Below are positions 1-9,500 of a stretch of DNA of 64,000 nucleotides, piece after piece (position 1 is the first letter of the stretch; every line of letters begins with the position of its first letter). A program made the position numbers and the translations under genes. The notes beneath the pieces are model-generated. The model worked only from the letters and a program-made list of their open reading frames with translations, was not told where the DNA came from and ran no database searches. This DNA comes from Acridotheres tristis (taxonomy: Eukaryota; Chordata; Aves; Passeriformes; Sturnidae). The stretch spans positions 3,074,612-3,138,611 of the forward strand of contig CM072885.1 of the NCBI GenBank assembly GCA_037013685.1, given 5' to 3'.

Positions 1-1930
1 TGGCTTTAATACCCAGAGCACACGGCAACACGGCACCAGACTGACAGCTGTGCTGGCTCTAGGAACAGCATGACCTGCTCCTCTGCCATGGTTTGTTTTG
101 GGACTGACACAAAAGCTAAATCATTCTCCCAAACAATATACAGCCATTCCCAGGTATTAACTTTTCCATTGTTTACAGTGATACTCTTAAATTCCTCTAT
201 TATTTTGCCTTGAAAACAGCTCATTCCCTGAGTTAGCTCAGCTCCTCTGCTTCTCCATGATATCCCTTGCCAGCCAGAGAAAACTGTACTAGGCAGGATA
301 GGGCAGTGCTGTGGCTCAGAGTCACTACACAGAGATTAATTGCCTGTCCCGGGTGGGTTGGTGGCTCGAAGGTGGATGCCAACCCGGAGGCGTTGGGGCT
401 GAGTTCTGCTTCAATTCCTGATCTGAGCCTCTCCCTCCTGCTCGTGTGCACCTCGCAGGAATATAACTGAGTTTGAAGTATCTGCTTCCTTCCAAATTCA
501 TCTGGAATTCATTAATGGGTTCAGAAGCTTTTGGGAGAGGGGGATGGACACGTACCTGCACAGAAAAGCAGCGCAGCAGAACCTTTATTTCCTTAGGGAG
601 GCAGCCTAAAGAAATATTAGCATTTATTCTCATCTGTTGCTGAGCTTACGACCCACACAAATAACAGGGAATAGCAAGCAAGCAGCCGGCTGCAGAATGG
701 GAACAGGGAAAATGACTCAGCAAGCTTGGCACCGATCTGGAGAAAATGCAGGTACATTATAACCTTGCTTGAGCATCAATTTCATCTGTGACGTGACGTA
801 GAAACAGCAGCCAGTGTAGATATTTGGATTTGATGGAAACATTCCTTCTGATAAATGATTTAGCTCTGCTCTTGCAAGTAGTTCTATCCAGGAGGAGAGC
901 AGGTGAGAAGCTGCCTTCATATATGCCAGCAAATGAGAGAAAAAGTTCAATGAAAACCTCTCACTGCTTTATAAATACGCTTTTTTTCTTCTGCTATCAG
1001 TTGACAAATAGCTGGTGAATTATAGTTTCATGCTTTGTTCATGTCATTTTCCCCAAGAACAGTATTTCCTGCTACATCACCTTAGAAACTCGATCAACAA
1101 ACACTCTGCTCTACACGTAAACAAAGCTTTATTTTACCCTATTTTTGACAGCAGCCAGCATTTTAGAAACCAGAACATTTCGGGTTCTCTGGGCTATTTG
1201 CCTCAATTTCACAATTTGATTTTGGTTTTGAGGGCCTGTCAGCACTGTTTATACCAAGATCTGTTAGAGTAGTGATGTTTTTGTGCGAGTGGCAAGGAAA
1301 ATATATTGTTGCAAATTGCTCTTTGGAATCAGGCTTTCTTCTCTCGAGAGTGTAAATGAAACTGCACTTTCTAACACGTGGGAACTAAAGAGTGAAATGA
1401 ATTCGAATGAGAAGTGAAACAAGAAAGTTCAGTGTCAACAACAGAAATGAATCGAAAAGAAGCAAAGACAATTCTGACAATTAAGCAGGATCATCTTCAA
1501 AACTCAAGCCCTAATAAAATTCAGGAGTGTTCTCTCTAACAGAGCACCTGAAGAACTCTGCAGGGCCCTTTAGCCATTTCCTCCTGTAATAACATCAGAT
1601 CTTGTCCTGACCTCATGACAAGGTCTTTCTTTTTAACTGTGCAAAAACAAGATCAGAGCCCTATAAAGTTTTCTTACTTGGTTTCACTAGATGAGCATTT
1701 CCCAGGTAGCTGCTGTGAAAAAACAAATTAATCCAACAGCAAACAGGGGATTTTATCTGGCAGTTTTTTAAAAACCTGCACAGGAGCCCCAGCTACTGAG
1801 CCTCCTGTGATCTGCCACCACATGAAGACAGAGTCCATCAGTTAGGGATTAATTTTAAGGCAGATATTAAAGCCTATCACATGATGAAGGATTTTCCTAT
1901 ACGTGGACTTCAACAGGATGCTTTAAATCC

Positions 1931-1966
1931 TGTGTGTGCGCATGGATACGCACGTGTATGTGCATC
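1931..1966. repeat. Alternating purine-pyrimidine tract
   Basis: A stretch of TG, CG, CA and TA steps runs through TGTGTGTGCGCATG and then ACGCACGTGTATGTGCAT. This composition is typical of degenerate (TG)n and is compatible with Z-DNA formation. It is seen directly; any function is unknown. Confidence 0.6.
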
Positions 1967-2571
1967 CAGCATTTATTCACGAGCAGACACAGCCTCAGAC
2001 TTCTTCAGGCCTTTCCAAGGAACATAAATTTAGGAAGGGGGACAGAGAGAAAGAGAAGAGCCATCTTTAAACCTTGCATTTTTGAAAATAAGTTTTTGAA
2101 GGAGACAGGCTGAGGGGGAGAGAGCCAAGATCGTAAAGATTTTATAACTAACAACATTTTTTAAGAGGAGACAGAATTTCTGCTCATTTTTAGTGCAAGA
2201 TCTCGCAATAATTTAAAGCAAATTTGGGAAATAGCTCCCTTTTGACAGAAATGCTTCATTTTCCTTTTCTGCTGGGCTGTAACCTAAAGCGTCTTGGCTC
2301 GAGAAAATGAAATAAAGCTGAGTGATGATGCGCTGTCACTGCTGCTGCCGCCACTCTGCTTCCTGCAAATCTCCCAAAATCGTGCACAGCTCTCCAGGTC
2401 AGAGCCTGGGAAGGCAGCAGTGCCTTCTCCTTGCAGGCTCAATCCTGCACCAGACAAACTTACCCGGGGCTTTGTAAAACACGGCCGGGTTTGCAGCGAG
2501 CGGCTCTGCCCGAGGTGCCGCTTCCAAAGGTTGGTGTGGAGAGGAAACTCTTCCCATGACACAGCAGAACA

Positions 2572-2590
2572 GCAACAGCAGCAGCAGCAG
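2572..2590 (+). repeat. Short CAG/CAA trinucleotide run
   Basis: About six consecutive CAG/CAA triplets occur here. They lie in an open frame that would encode a short glutamine run, but that frame has no ATG at its apparent start and no recognisable protein around it. I treat it as a non-coding microsatellite. Confidence 0.6.
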
Positions 2591-2953
2591 AGTAAAACAG
2601 ATCGGTTCTGGCAGTACTCCTAAAAGACTACTTTAAATCCCAGCTCCAGCCTCTTCCTCCTTTAAGGATGATCTGAAGAAGGGAATACGGAATAAAAAGA
2701 GGCTTAGTGAGGAAGGAAAACGAGGCCCAGAGATACAGATAGAAAGGCAAATTGTAGTTAGGCTCCACAGCAGTGGGCCAGCCTGGATAAATGGCAGAAA
2801 GGAGCTCAGAGAGGAAATTCCCCCAAAATTGGATGGGAAGGAGAGATAAACATAAACAGTGTGTAGGGTGGATGGAGGGAAGACTCTGAGAAGTAAGGAA
2901 AGGAGGATGAACTGCTCCTCACTTCATTAATTCCTTTCAGCTAATATAATTAA

Positions 2954-3002
2954 TAATTCTAACAAAACAAAACAAAAAAAATTAAAAAATTAAAAATAAT
3001 AG
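2954..3002. repeat. A-rich low-complexity tract
   Basis: This is a run of AAAAC and AAAAAT-type units. It could be the remnant of a poly-A tail, but no retroposed body was recognised to its left. It is recorded as low-complexity sequence. Confidence 0.55.
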
Positions 3003-4021
3003 TAGAGAGCTCTGAAACACTGATCTGTTAGATATATAGCTCATTTCACGGGCACCTGGAAACGAATGGGACAGAGAACAGGTATTTCAAGTCCAAAGCA
3101 CAAATGGGAGAGCTGAGGGAGATGATCTCCTGTCACTGCAGGATCGGGCCTATGCCGGGTGGCCAGTGGCTCTGGTCCCCTCCCGTGGCTGACAGCACCA
3201 ACCCAGCAGTTAGAAAAAAGTCGTTTGTATGACTTCCTACAAGAAAACCTGGTGGGATACCAAAGAAATTAAACCCCCAATTTAAAATTTACTGCATCTG
3301 TGGGTCATTTTTTTAAAATCTGCTGAGGGGCTGCTGGAAGCTGAAAAGAAAGAGTGAATGTGGCATTGCTTTTCCTCCTTCAGTTTTTAACAACAAATCT
3401 ACCTCCCCCTTCTTAGTCTAGCCCTTAAAGCCTTGCACTTGATCACCAACACTGACATGATGCCACCAGTTCGAGAGCAGAATTCGGGGGCATCCCGCAG
3501 GAACCTTCCAGGAGGAAAACCCCAAGAGCCCCCTGCGTGTTGTCAGCCCGGAGGTGGGACCATGGAGCGGGTGGGCTTCAGCTCCCTGACCCCAAATCCT
3601 GGGGGCTGATGGAGAGCAGGGAATAAAACCCACTTCAGCACCGCAGGCGGAACAGCAGCCGGAGGAGCGCGGCGCTGCCGCCGGCCGGCCCCGCACCCCC
3701 GGCAGCTGCCTCCGGGCAGCGGAATGCGCGGGGAACCGAGGGCTGCCCGAACCGTGCGGAATTGTCGGCATCTTCCCTTTTCCCTTCTGTGAGGGCTGGC
3801 TGCCTGCTGGTAGTGTTGCAGTGGCCAGCGCACATCCCTAGGAGCGGTTCCTTCCAGCAGCTCGGCACAGAGCCGGCTGTCGGGAGCCGGCGGTGCGACG
3901 GGTCGGGACGGTGAAATCGCTTCGCTGCTGACTGGCGGAGTTAAACGCGGCGGTAGCGACCACCGCATCGACCCCGCACAGGCAGAACCGCTCACATCTG
4001 CTCCTCCTCAGTCCGACACAA

Positions 4022-4330
4022 ACAAGATCTTTTTTTTTCCCGTCTTATTTCTATTTTTTTTTTCTTTTAGTTGTTTTGGATTTTTTTTTTCCTGCCGCTT
4101 CCAGCACCCGAGACCCGCCGCGGCCGCAGACGAGCACCGGATCCCGCAGCCTCCAGGAGTGGGGTCCATCTTTCCGCACGGTGCCTGCCCGGCCGGTTAT
4201 TCCCCGGTTATTCCTTTCTGTGAAAAGAGAATGGGAAAAAGAGAAAAAAACAAACCCTAAAACCCAAACATCAAACCAACCCCTAATAAATAATAATAGA
4301 AGAAGCAAGCGCAGCAACTTGCTCTAAGCA
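4022..4330. repeat. T/A-rich trough inside the CpG island
   Basis: Runs of T (about 4029-4087) and an A-rich stretch (about 4228-4310) flank a short CpG-rich core at about 4090-4200. This breaks the island into two lobes. The trough could separate two promoters or be poly-T/poly-A low-complexity insertion. No transposon body is recognisable. Confidence 0.5.
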
Positions 4331-4339
4331 GAGGGCGGT

Positions 4340-4737
4340 CGGACCAGGGAGCGCAGCTCCCCCGGGAGGGAAGTGAAGGAAGGTAGCGGAGGGAGGGCAG
4401 GTGGGCACCGGCGGGGCTCGCAGCCCCCCGGGGGTACCGATGGGTCCGGCAGCGGCGGACGTGAAAGTCCCCTTTAAGTTTCCATAGAGAGGCCTCCGGG
4501 TGTCACATGATGGACATGATATAACGAAACAACATCGTGGGGAGGGACGGAGGGAAGCAGTGGGGGAGCCTGGGGAGGTGGCGGGGAGGCGGCGGCGCCC
4601 CCCGACCCGCCCGCCCCGGCTGCACCTGTCTCGGCGCTCCGGGAGCGCGGTGTCCGCCCCGCTGATGGGGCTGCGGGCGGCACCTTCCCCGGGGAGGAGG
4701 AGAAGGAGGAGGAGAAGGAGGCGAACCGGTGGCGGAG
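4340..4737 (+). other. Candidate first exon with a strong splice donor
   Basis: The stretch ends at GAG|GTAAGT (GT at 4738-4739), a near-consensus vertebrate donor inside the CpG island. The left boundary is unknown; 4340 is only nominal. The part around 4470-4530 departs from the GC-rich background and includes closely spaced ATGs followed at once by TAA (ATG at 4507, TAA at 4522), which would be a tiny upstream ORF. Another frame runs ATG (4665) into a run of arginine codons. Joined directly to the candidate exon at 62465 that frame hits a stop after ten codons, so a protein start here is not supported by that splice. This is probably 5' UTR. The donor is seen; exon status is inferred. Confidence 0.4.
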
Positions 4738-4904
4738 GTAAGTTACCGGCGGGACCGGGGCGGGGGGCGCGGGGTGCGGGCGCGGTGTGTGCGCGGAGGG
4801 GATGCGGGGTGTGTGTGCGGGGTGTCCGCGGTGTCCCCGCGGAGCGCCGGGCGTGTGCGCGCCCTCCCGCCCTCCATGTCCGCATTCCAGCTCATGTTGC
4901 GCAG

Positions 4905-4922
4905 ATAAAATTCAAACTTGAG
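4905..4922 (+). other. Possible very short exon or alternative donor in an AT-rich patch
   Basis: The sequence reads acceptor-like GCAG (AG at 4903-4904), then 18 AT-rich bases, then GAG|GTAAAC (GT at 4923-4924). A second AG at 4889-4890 would give a 32-nt version. The local composition, with very few CpG between about 4880 and 4935, contrasts sharply with the island around it. That often happens where sequence is under constraint. It could instead be only a donor for a longer first exon. No cDNA evidence is available here, and the pyrimidine tract before the AG is poor. Confidence 0.25.
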
Positions 4923-4933
4923 GTAAACACAAG

Positions 4934-4971
4934 CGGCGGGGGGGGGGCCGGACGGGGAACTGGGGGGGGGA
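4934..4971 (+). other. G-quadruplex-prone G runs
   Basis: Several runs of four to ten G separated by short spacers occur here in the CpG island. This meets the usual pattern for a G-quadruplex on the + strand. Similar runs occur at about 5157-5168, 5219-5228 and 5303-5313. Confidence 0.6.
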
Positions 4972-5392
4972 GGGAGGCTCGCTCCATCCCCGCTCCATCC
5001 CGGCTCCTGCCGCCCCCTCCCCGCCGCTCCCTCCGCTCCGCACCCGCGGAGCCCCCGCGCACCTGGGGGAGCGCCGGCATCGCACTGCTTCCCCCGGGGA
5101 GGGAGAACCGAGCGTCCCTTTCTCCGCACCCCCGGTAGGACACAGCGGGTCGGGGACGGGGGGGAGGGACGCGGCGCGGCAGGTGCCCCGGGCGCTGTCG
5201 CGACATGGCGGGGCGGGAGGGGGGGGGGTGTGTATGTGTGTGCGTCGCGACATGGGGGAAGCAGCCAAGTGACAGCGCGAGCGCGGAGTGGTGGCGGCGG
5301 CGGGGGGGGGGGAAAGAACGGGGCTGCGCCGCGTTGTTTTCCTCGGTGCTGCGTGGGTATCCCGAATAGAGCGGGAATAACAGCGGTGGCCG

Positions 5393-5408
5393 CCCCCCCC
5401 CCCCCCCC
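5393..5408. repeat. C16 homopolymer
   Basis: Sixteen consecutive C bases lie immediately before the hairpin at 5417-5454. The complementary strand is a G16 run, prone to quadruplex formation. Length in an assembly is often unreliable at such runs. Confidence 0.8.
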
Positions 5409-5416
5409 GATCCCGC

Positions 5417-5454
5417 TTTTCTCCATACGCATTTCCAAGTGCGTATGGAGAAAA
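5417..5454. repeat. Perfect inverted repeat: 15-bp arms, 8-nt loop
   Basis: The arms are TTTTCTCCATACGCA (5417-5431) and its exact reverse complement TGCGTATGGAGAAAA (5440-5454), around an 8-base loop. It is AT-richer than the surrounding CpG island and sits directly after a C16 run. It is too short for a canonical microRNA precursor. It could be a cruciform-forming element, a palindromic protein-binding site, or a small fold-back from replication slippage. Confidence 0.85.
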
Positions 5455-5599
5455 CAAGATGCGGAGCGGGGCGGGCCGGGGGGGGGAGGCGGGGAGGGCC
5501 GCACTGCCGTTCACAGCCCCGGTCCGTGACACAGGCGGTGCCGCCGCGGGGATATTTAAGCGCTTCCCCGCGGGGTGATGGATGGAGGCGGCCGAGGGC

Positions 5600-5612
5600 G
5601 CCCCACAGGTGG
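5600..5612 (+). other. Alternative splice-donor-like site
   Basis: CACAG|GTGGGTGCG fits the vertebrate donor pattern, with GT at 5609-5610 inside the CpG island. A second one, TTG|GTGAGT, lies near 5754-5761. Together with the sites at 4738 and 4923 they allow several alternative first exons for a rightward transcript. They are seen by pattern only. Confidence 0.25.
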
Positions 5613-5925
5613 GTGCGTGCGGGGAGAGGGGCCGAAGCGCTGGTAGTGTTGGGAGCGCCAGAGCGGTCCCGCACTCCGCGGACTTGCGGCGGGAGGCGCT
5701 GCCGGGGCTGAGAGTGAAGTAGGGTGCGGGAACAAGACCTGGCAGTGGCGGGTTGGTGAGTGGCGCAGCTCTGGGTGCCGCGAGCGGTGCGGGGGTGACG
5801 GCGGTGCCGCCATGGCTGGTGTGAGGGAGCGGCGCCCTCAGGGGGGTCCCGGCGGCTCCGCCGAGGGCGGGAAAAGCGCGCGCGGCCCCCGCCTGGCGCC
5901 TCCTCAGCACTGCACCAAGGCGGCG

Positions 5926-6053
5926 GGGCGGGAGGGGGGGGCGCAGGGGGGGAGGTGGCGGCCACGCCCACCGCGCCCCCCCGCTGGCCAATCGCCGGGG
6001 CGGCGCGGCGGGGACACGCCCCCCTCGGCGCGCGCCGCGCCCTCATGGCCAAT
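5926..6053. promoter_or_regulatory. Proximal promoter cluster: GC boxes and two CCAAT boxes
   Basis: CCAAT occurs at 5988-5992 (GGCCAATCG) and at 6049-6053 (GGCCAATCG), 61 bp apart in the same orientation and the same nine-base context. They are interleaved with GGGCGG (5926-5931 and 5998-6003) and CACGCCC motifs. Paired CCAAT boxes bound by NF-Y, plus Sp/KLF sites, are a standard TATA-less promoter architecture, usually within about 100 bp of the start site. The elements work in both orientations, so the direction of transcription cannot be read from them. Confidence 0.6.
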
Positions 6054-6121
6054 CGCAGCGCAGCTCGGGGTCCCCCCCCTTGGCCCCCCTCGCCCACCCG
6101 CCTGTTTGTTACGGTCGGGGC

Positions 6122-6151
6122 CACGTGCCGGCGCCTCGGGCCGGTCACGTG
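6122..6151. promoter_or_regulatory. Pair of CACGTG E-boxes
   Basis: CACGTG lies at 6122-6127 and 6146-6151, with start positions 24 bp apart at the right edge of the CpG island. The palindromic E-box is the recognition core for MYC/MAX, USF, MITF/TFE and CLOCK/BMAL-type bHLH factors. Two copies so close together in a promoter are unlikely to be chance, but which factor binds cannot be told from sequence. Confidence 0.6.
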
Positions 6152-6161
6152 GCGCCCGGGC

Positions 6162-6556
6162 GTCTGATGGGGACCGTGGGGTCTGATGGGGACCGTGGGG
6201 TCTGATGGGGACCGTGGGGTCTGATGGGGACCGTAGGGGTCTGGAGGTCTCCTGGCCTTGGGGGTCTCATGGGGACCAGGGTGGTCTGGAGCTCTCCTGT
6301 CTATGGGGGTCTGATGGGGACTGTGGCGTTCTGGAGCTTTCCTGTCTTTGGGGGTCTGATGTGGACCGTGGGGTCTGATGGGGATCATGGAGGTCTGGAG
6401 CTCTCCTGTCTTTGGGGTTCTGATGGGGATCTGGAGACGTCCTGCCTATGCGATCTGATAGGGTGACACTGAGGGGTCTCCTCCTGTCCAGGGGGGAGTC
6501 TGACTGGGAACAGGGGGATCTGCAGCTGTCCTGTCTGTGGGGTCTGATGGGGAGCA
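6162..6556. repeat. Minisatellite, 19-bp GGGGTCTGATGGGGACCGT-type unit
   Basis: Near-identical tandem copies of a 19-bp unit fill 6162-6235. They continue in diverged, higher-order form, where the unit alternates with GGTCTGGAGCTCTCCTGTCT-like segments, to about 6556. On the minus strand the array produces a spurious open frame with repeating PHQTP-like residues. The array starts 11 bp after the second E-box, so it forms the right boundary of the CpG island. Such G-rich minisatellites are usually length-polymorphic. Confidence 0.9.
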
Positions 6557-9500
6557 GAACTGGTTGCCAGCTTGGGAGATGCCTGAAGCCCCCCTGCCCG
6601 GAGGAGTCTGATAGGGCCGGGTTCTGGCCTGAATCCCCCCTGGTCAGGGAATGTGGCCAGGACCCTTTTGCCATTGCCCCCAGGCCCTTGCTGACCATGA
6701 GCGTCCATTCGGCCCTGGCCCCATTAAACCGTCTCTGAAGGGCCTGTCCCTGGCTGTTGTTCCTGTCATGGCCGAGCCGTGACAGTGTGTCCGTGGCTGG
6801 CTCTGGCCTCCGGAGAAGGAGGTGTTTCTCTCCCGAGGAGAGCTGTTTATGCCCAATGATTTTTTCTATTTTTTTTTTTTTTTAATTTCTTTCCCCTCCC
6901 TCCTTGCTCTCCTGCGTAAGCCACAGCAGCAGCTCGGTGTCTGCCCAGCCCGGCAGTGTTAGGGCCCGGCTCTTATGTAGGTGAAGCTGGGGAAGGCTGT
7001 GAGGATCATGTGCAGCTCTCAGTCTCCTGAGCCTGGAGCTTTGAGCCTATTTATAGGTGGGTTGGGCAGTGTTCCGTGTGAAGGACTTGTTCCACCTTCG
7101 AATCCGTGGCAAAACGAGGCGTCTTAAACGATGGTGTTTTGTTTTGGGTGCTTGTTCCTAGGAATAGGGTTTTAAAAGCCTCTGGAGCACGGGTTGTTAT
7201 TAGGTTATGGTGGAGAAAGGCAAGTCAGTTTGGAGTTACGGAACGTGATGCCATTTTAATGCAACTTCTCGGGTGGCAGAGCAAACAGTAAGAGGATACT
7301 TGGTTCTAGATCAGCAGCTTTCGGCTTTGCAGGCAGTGGACAACTCAGGGTCAATGGGAAGCCACAGAGCAAAGGACATTGTCTTTTCTGTAGGCTTATG
7401 CTCATTATACTGTTTTCTGCACTGCTAAAGATTTTGTGGCCGACAAGCTGAAAACAAAATACGGAAATCCACTATTCTAGATCCCTGAGGTGTTTTGGTT
7501 TAGAATAAGTGGAGGAGAGGTGGGGAAAAACCCCTCAGCTGTGTTCTGTTGTGTATGTTTCTGTTGTACAGCTTAAAAATGTAAAATTCAGTGTATTTTT
7601 AAGAGTTACATAACCTTTAGTAACGTGGTGAGTCTCAGATAGCCTTCAAGAGTTAAGTAACAGCAGATCGACGAGAGTGGGTCGAGAAGAAGGGGTTTTA
7701 TAATGGTGAGGACTGTACACAGATACTTAAAATTGCTTTAGTGGTGCATTAGAAACGGGTCTTTGCTTGGGGGGGAGGATTTTAATACCCTATAAATACA
7801 GAACATGTGAAGGAGGATGGAAAGATGAGGTTTGCAGTTTTATGCTGGTCTAGTCCGGTAAACGGATCAGGAATAGTTTCTGATATTTCACATTCTTCAG
7901 CTTCTCTTCCATCTTGACTTTTTCAGTACAATTTTTTGCAGTCTGAAATGATGATAACTTCCAGATATTGACCGCTGTGGGTGAGGAAGGAAATCTGATC
8001 TTAAAATAACAAGGAATTACAGAAAGGAGTGAGGGGCACTGTAGTGGTGAAAGAACTGGGGTGGTGACACACGTCCCGAGAGAGAGCTGGGTGCTTTGTG
8101 TTGGTTACAGGAGTAATTCGACACGGTGTTACCTACAGAAAGATGTTTATTCAGCCGGGGTGGTTTGTGGTGGCATATCTATGTTATCTCTGTATTTTTG
8201 GGGAGGGAAGATATGGGGGAAAGAGCCGTGCCTTAATAGAGGAAATTGCTGGGGAGCAGTTGACGTGCTGGAGATGTGAGGATACCCGGAGGTGTGCAGC
8301 ATGCCAGCACCTCCAAGTTCTTGGTGTACATTGAAGTGCTGGCGTGAAATTGATACACCAGGAAATTGCTTTCTCTATTTTTGTTGGTGAGATGCTGTTA
8401 ACATAAAACGAGCCCCTTGGATCCTCTATCCCATTTCTCTTTAATATAACTAAGATCATTTATCTTATCAGGCGGTGAGAAGGGGGGGAAAAAACCCGCT
8501 TTTTTTTGTAACTTGGTTCACCTTCGCTTTATTTGCTGTCAGCTCATGACAAGGCACAATGTGTGCTGCACACACTGCTCCTCTGAGCTGTTTTGATGAC
8601 GAATACAACATATATGAAAAAAAGGGCTATGAAAAATAGATATTGTGCCAGCGCTCTCCACTTTTTATATAAACAATCCCTATTTTCTCTAATGTACTCA
8701 AAAAGTGTCATTTTAGGGTCTTATGCCTTGTCAATTTCGGTGGCAGAAAGGTCTCTGTTTTAGTCTTTGTAAATATTCAAAATGCAGCTGAAAAGGAAAT
8801 ATTTAAATTAGTGTTTGTATTGGTTTTGCAGTAGGAAATAGTAAAACTTTTCTTCAGTTTTAATGCAAAGGGAAATTGTGAACTGACTTTAAGAATGTGT
8901 TTGTTTACGCTGTATTAGTCTATTATATTGTTAAAATTAAGAGGATTTCTTTAATCCAAGCTAGATTTTAATTGCTGTGGTCATGTGTTTACTATATTTC
9001 TTTTGTATTTATAAATTAAAACACAGAGTCATTTTTTTTTACTTCGTGTGTAGCATGACTGGCTGTAGCTCATGCCATATTTGCACAGTGTTTTTCCATA
9101 AATATTTTACTCCTGGAATTATTGGTAACACCAGAATATGAGCTTGAAAAGACTGTCACATAAAGGGTTAGAGCATTTGTGTACAGGAATGCTGAAATTC
9201 AAAGTTAAAAAAAGAGAAAACAACCTCTCTCCAGCAGTTCTTTCAAGTCAGTTTGATGACAATTTTGGATCCCGACTCGTAGTTTTCTAAATGGCTGGAG
9301 ATGGAATTAATGGGGCTTCAACTCTTTGTCGTGAATTTCAGCATAAACAATATTTTTCTTTCGGCTTTGGATTTCTTGCAAATGCAGTGAAAAATCCCCT
9401 GTCCTTTCCCAGTCCCTCAGGATGCTGCACCTCAGCCAGCAGACGTAGAGTTGTTGTCTAACAGTGAGGCTGGAAATGGGAGTTGTTTGTGCTGAGTTTT

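Larger units (their letters stand above)
1..3590. other. AT-rich upstream flank, no gene supported
   Basis: No convincing exon, RNA gene or transposon was recognised here. The longest open frames are about 100-117 codons, have no recognisable composition, and several have no ATG. The + strand is noticeably A- and purine-rich between about 1370 and 3060, opposite in character to the T/G-rich strand beyond 6.8 kb. An alternating purine-pyrimidine stretch, a short CAG run and an A-rich tract are listed separately. Regulatory elements of the downstream CpG-island gene may lie here, but none can be assigned by eye. Confidence 0.5.
3600..6160. promoter_or_regulatory. CpG island (two lobes), putative gene promoter
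   Basis: CpG dinucleotides and G+C are very dense at about 3640-4000 and again at about 4330-6160, separated by a T/A-rich stretch at about 4020-4330. Flanking DNA on both sides is AT-rich and CpG-poor. In vertebrates such islands normally mark the promoter and first exon of a gene. This one contains GC boxes (GGGCGG at 5211-5216, 5926-5931 and 5998-6003), CACGCCC motifs (5964-5970 and 6014-6020), two CCAAT boxes and two CACGTG E-boxes, with no clear TATA box. A weak TATA-like GATATTTAAG occurs at about 5550-5559. Several splice-donor-like sites on the + strand favour rightward transcription, although a bidirectional promoter is possible. No identifiable protein is encoded in the island. Confidence 0.85.

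Noticed and set aside
4500..5138. + strand frame of 212 codons with an arginine run
   Set aside because: The apparent start at 4500 is GTG, which is not a plausible start here. The frame crosses a strong donor at 4738. After splicing to 62465 from the in-frame ATG at 4665 it would stop after ten codons.
5417..5454. Hairpin as a microRNA precursor
   Set aside because: The stem is only 15 bp with an 8-nt loop, well short of the roughly 30-bp stem needed, and the flanking bases do not extend the pairing.
4743..5991. Other overlapping minus-strand open frames (253 and 359 codons)
   Set aside because: All are open at once because of high G+C. The composition is proline, arginine and alanine low complexity with no domain or splice support.
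4892..6388. Long minus-strand open frame (about 498 codons) rich in P, R and H
   Set aside because: It runs through GC-rich CpG-island DNA and then the minisatellite. Stop codons are rare there by composition. Its repeats simply translate the tandem array, and overlapping frames on both strands are also open. No recognisable domain.
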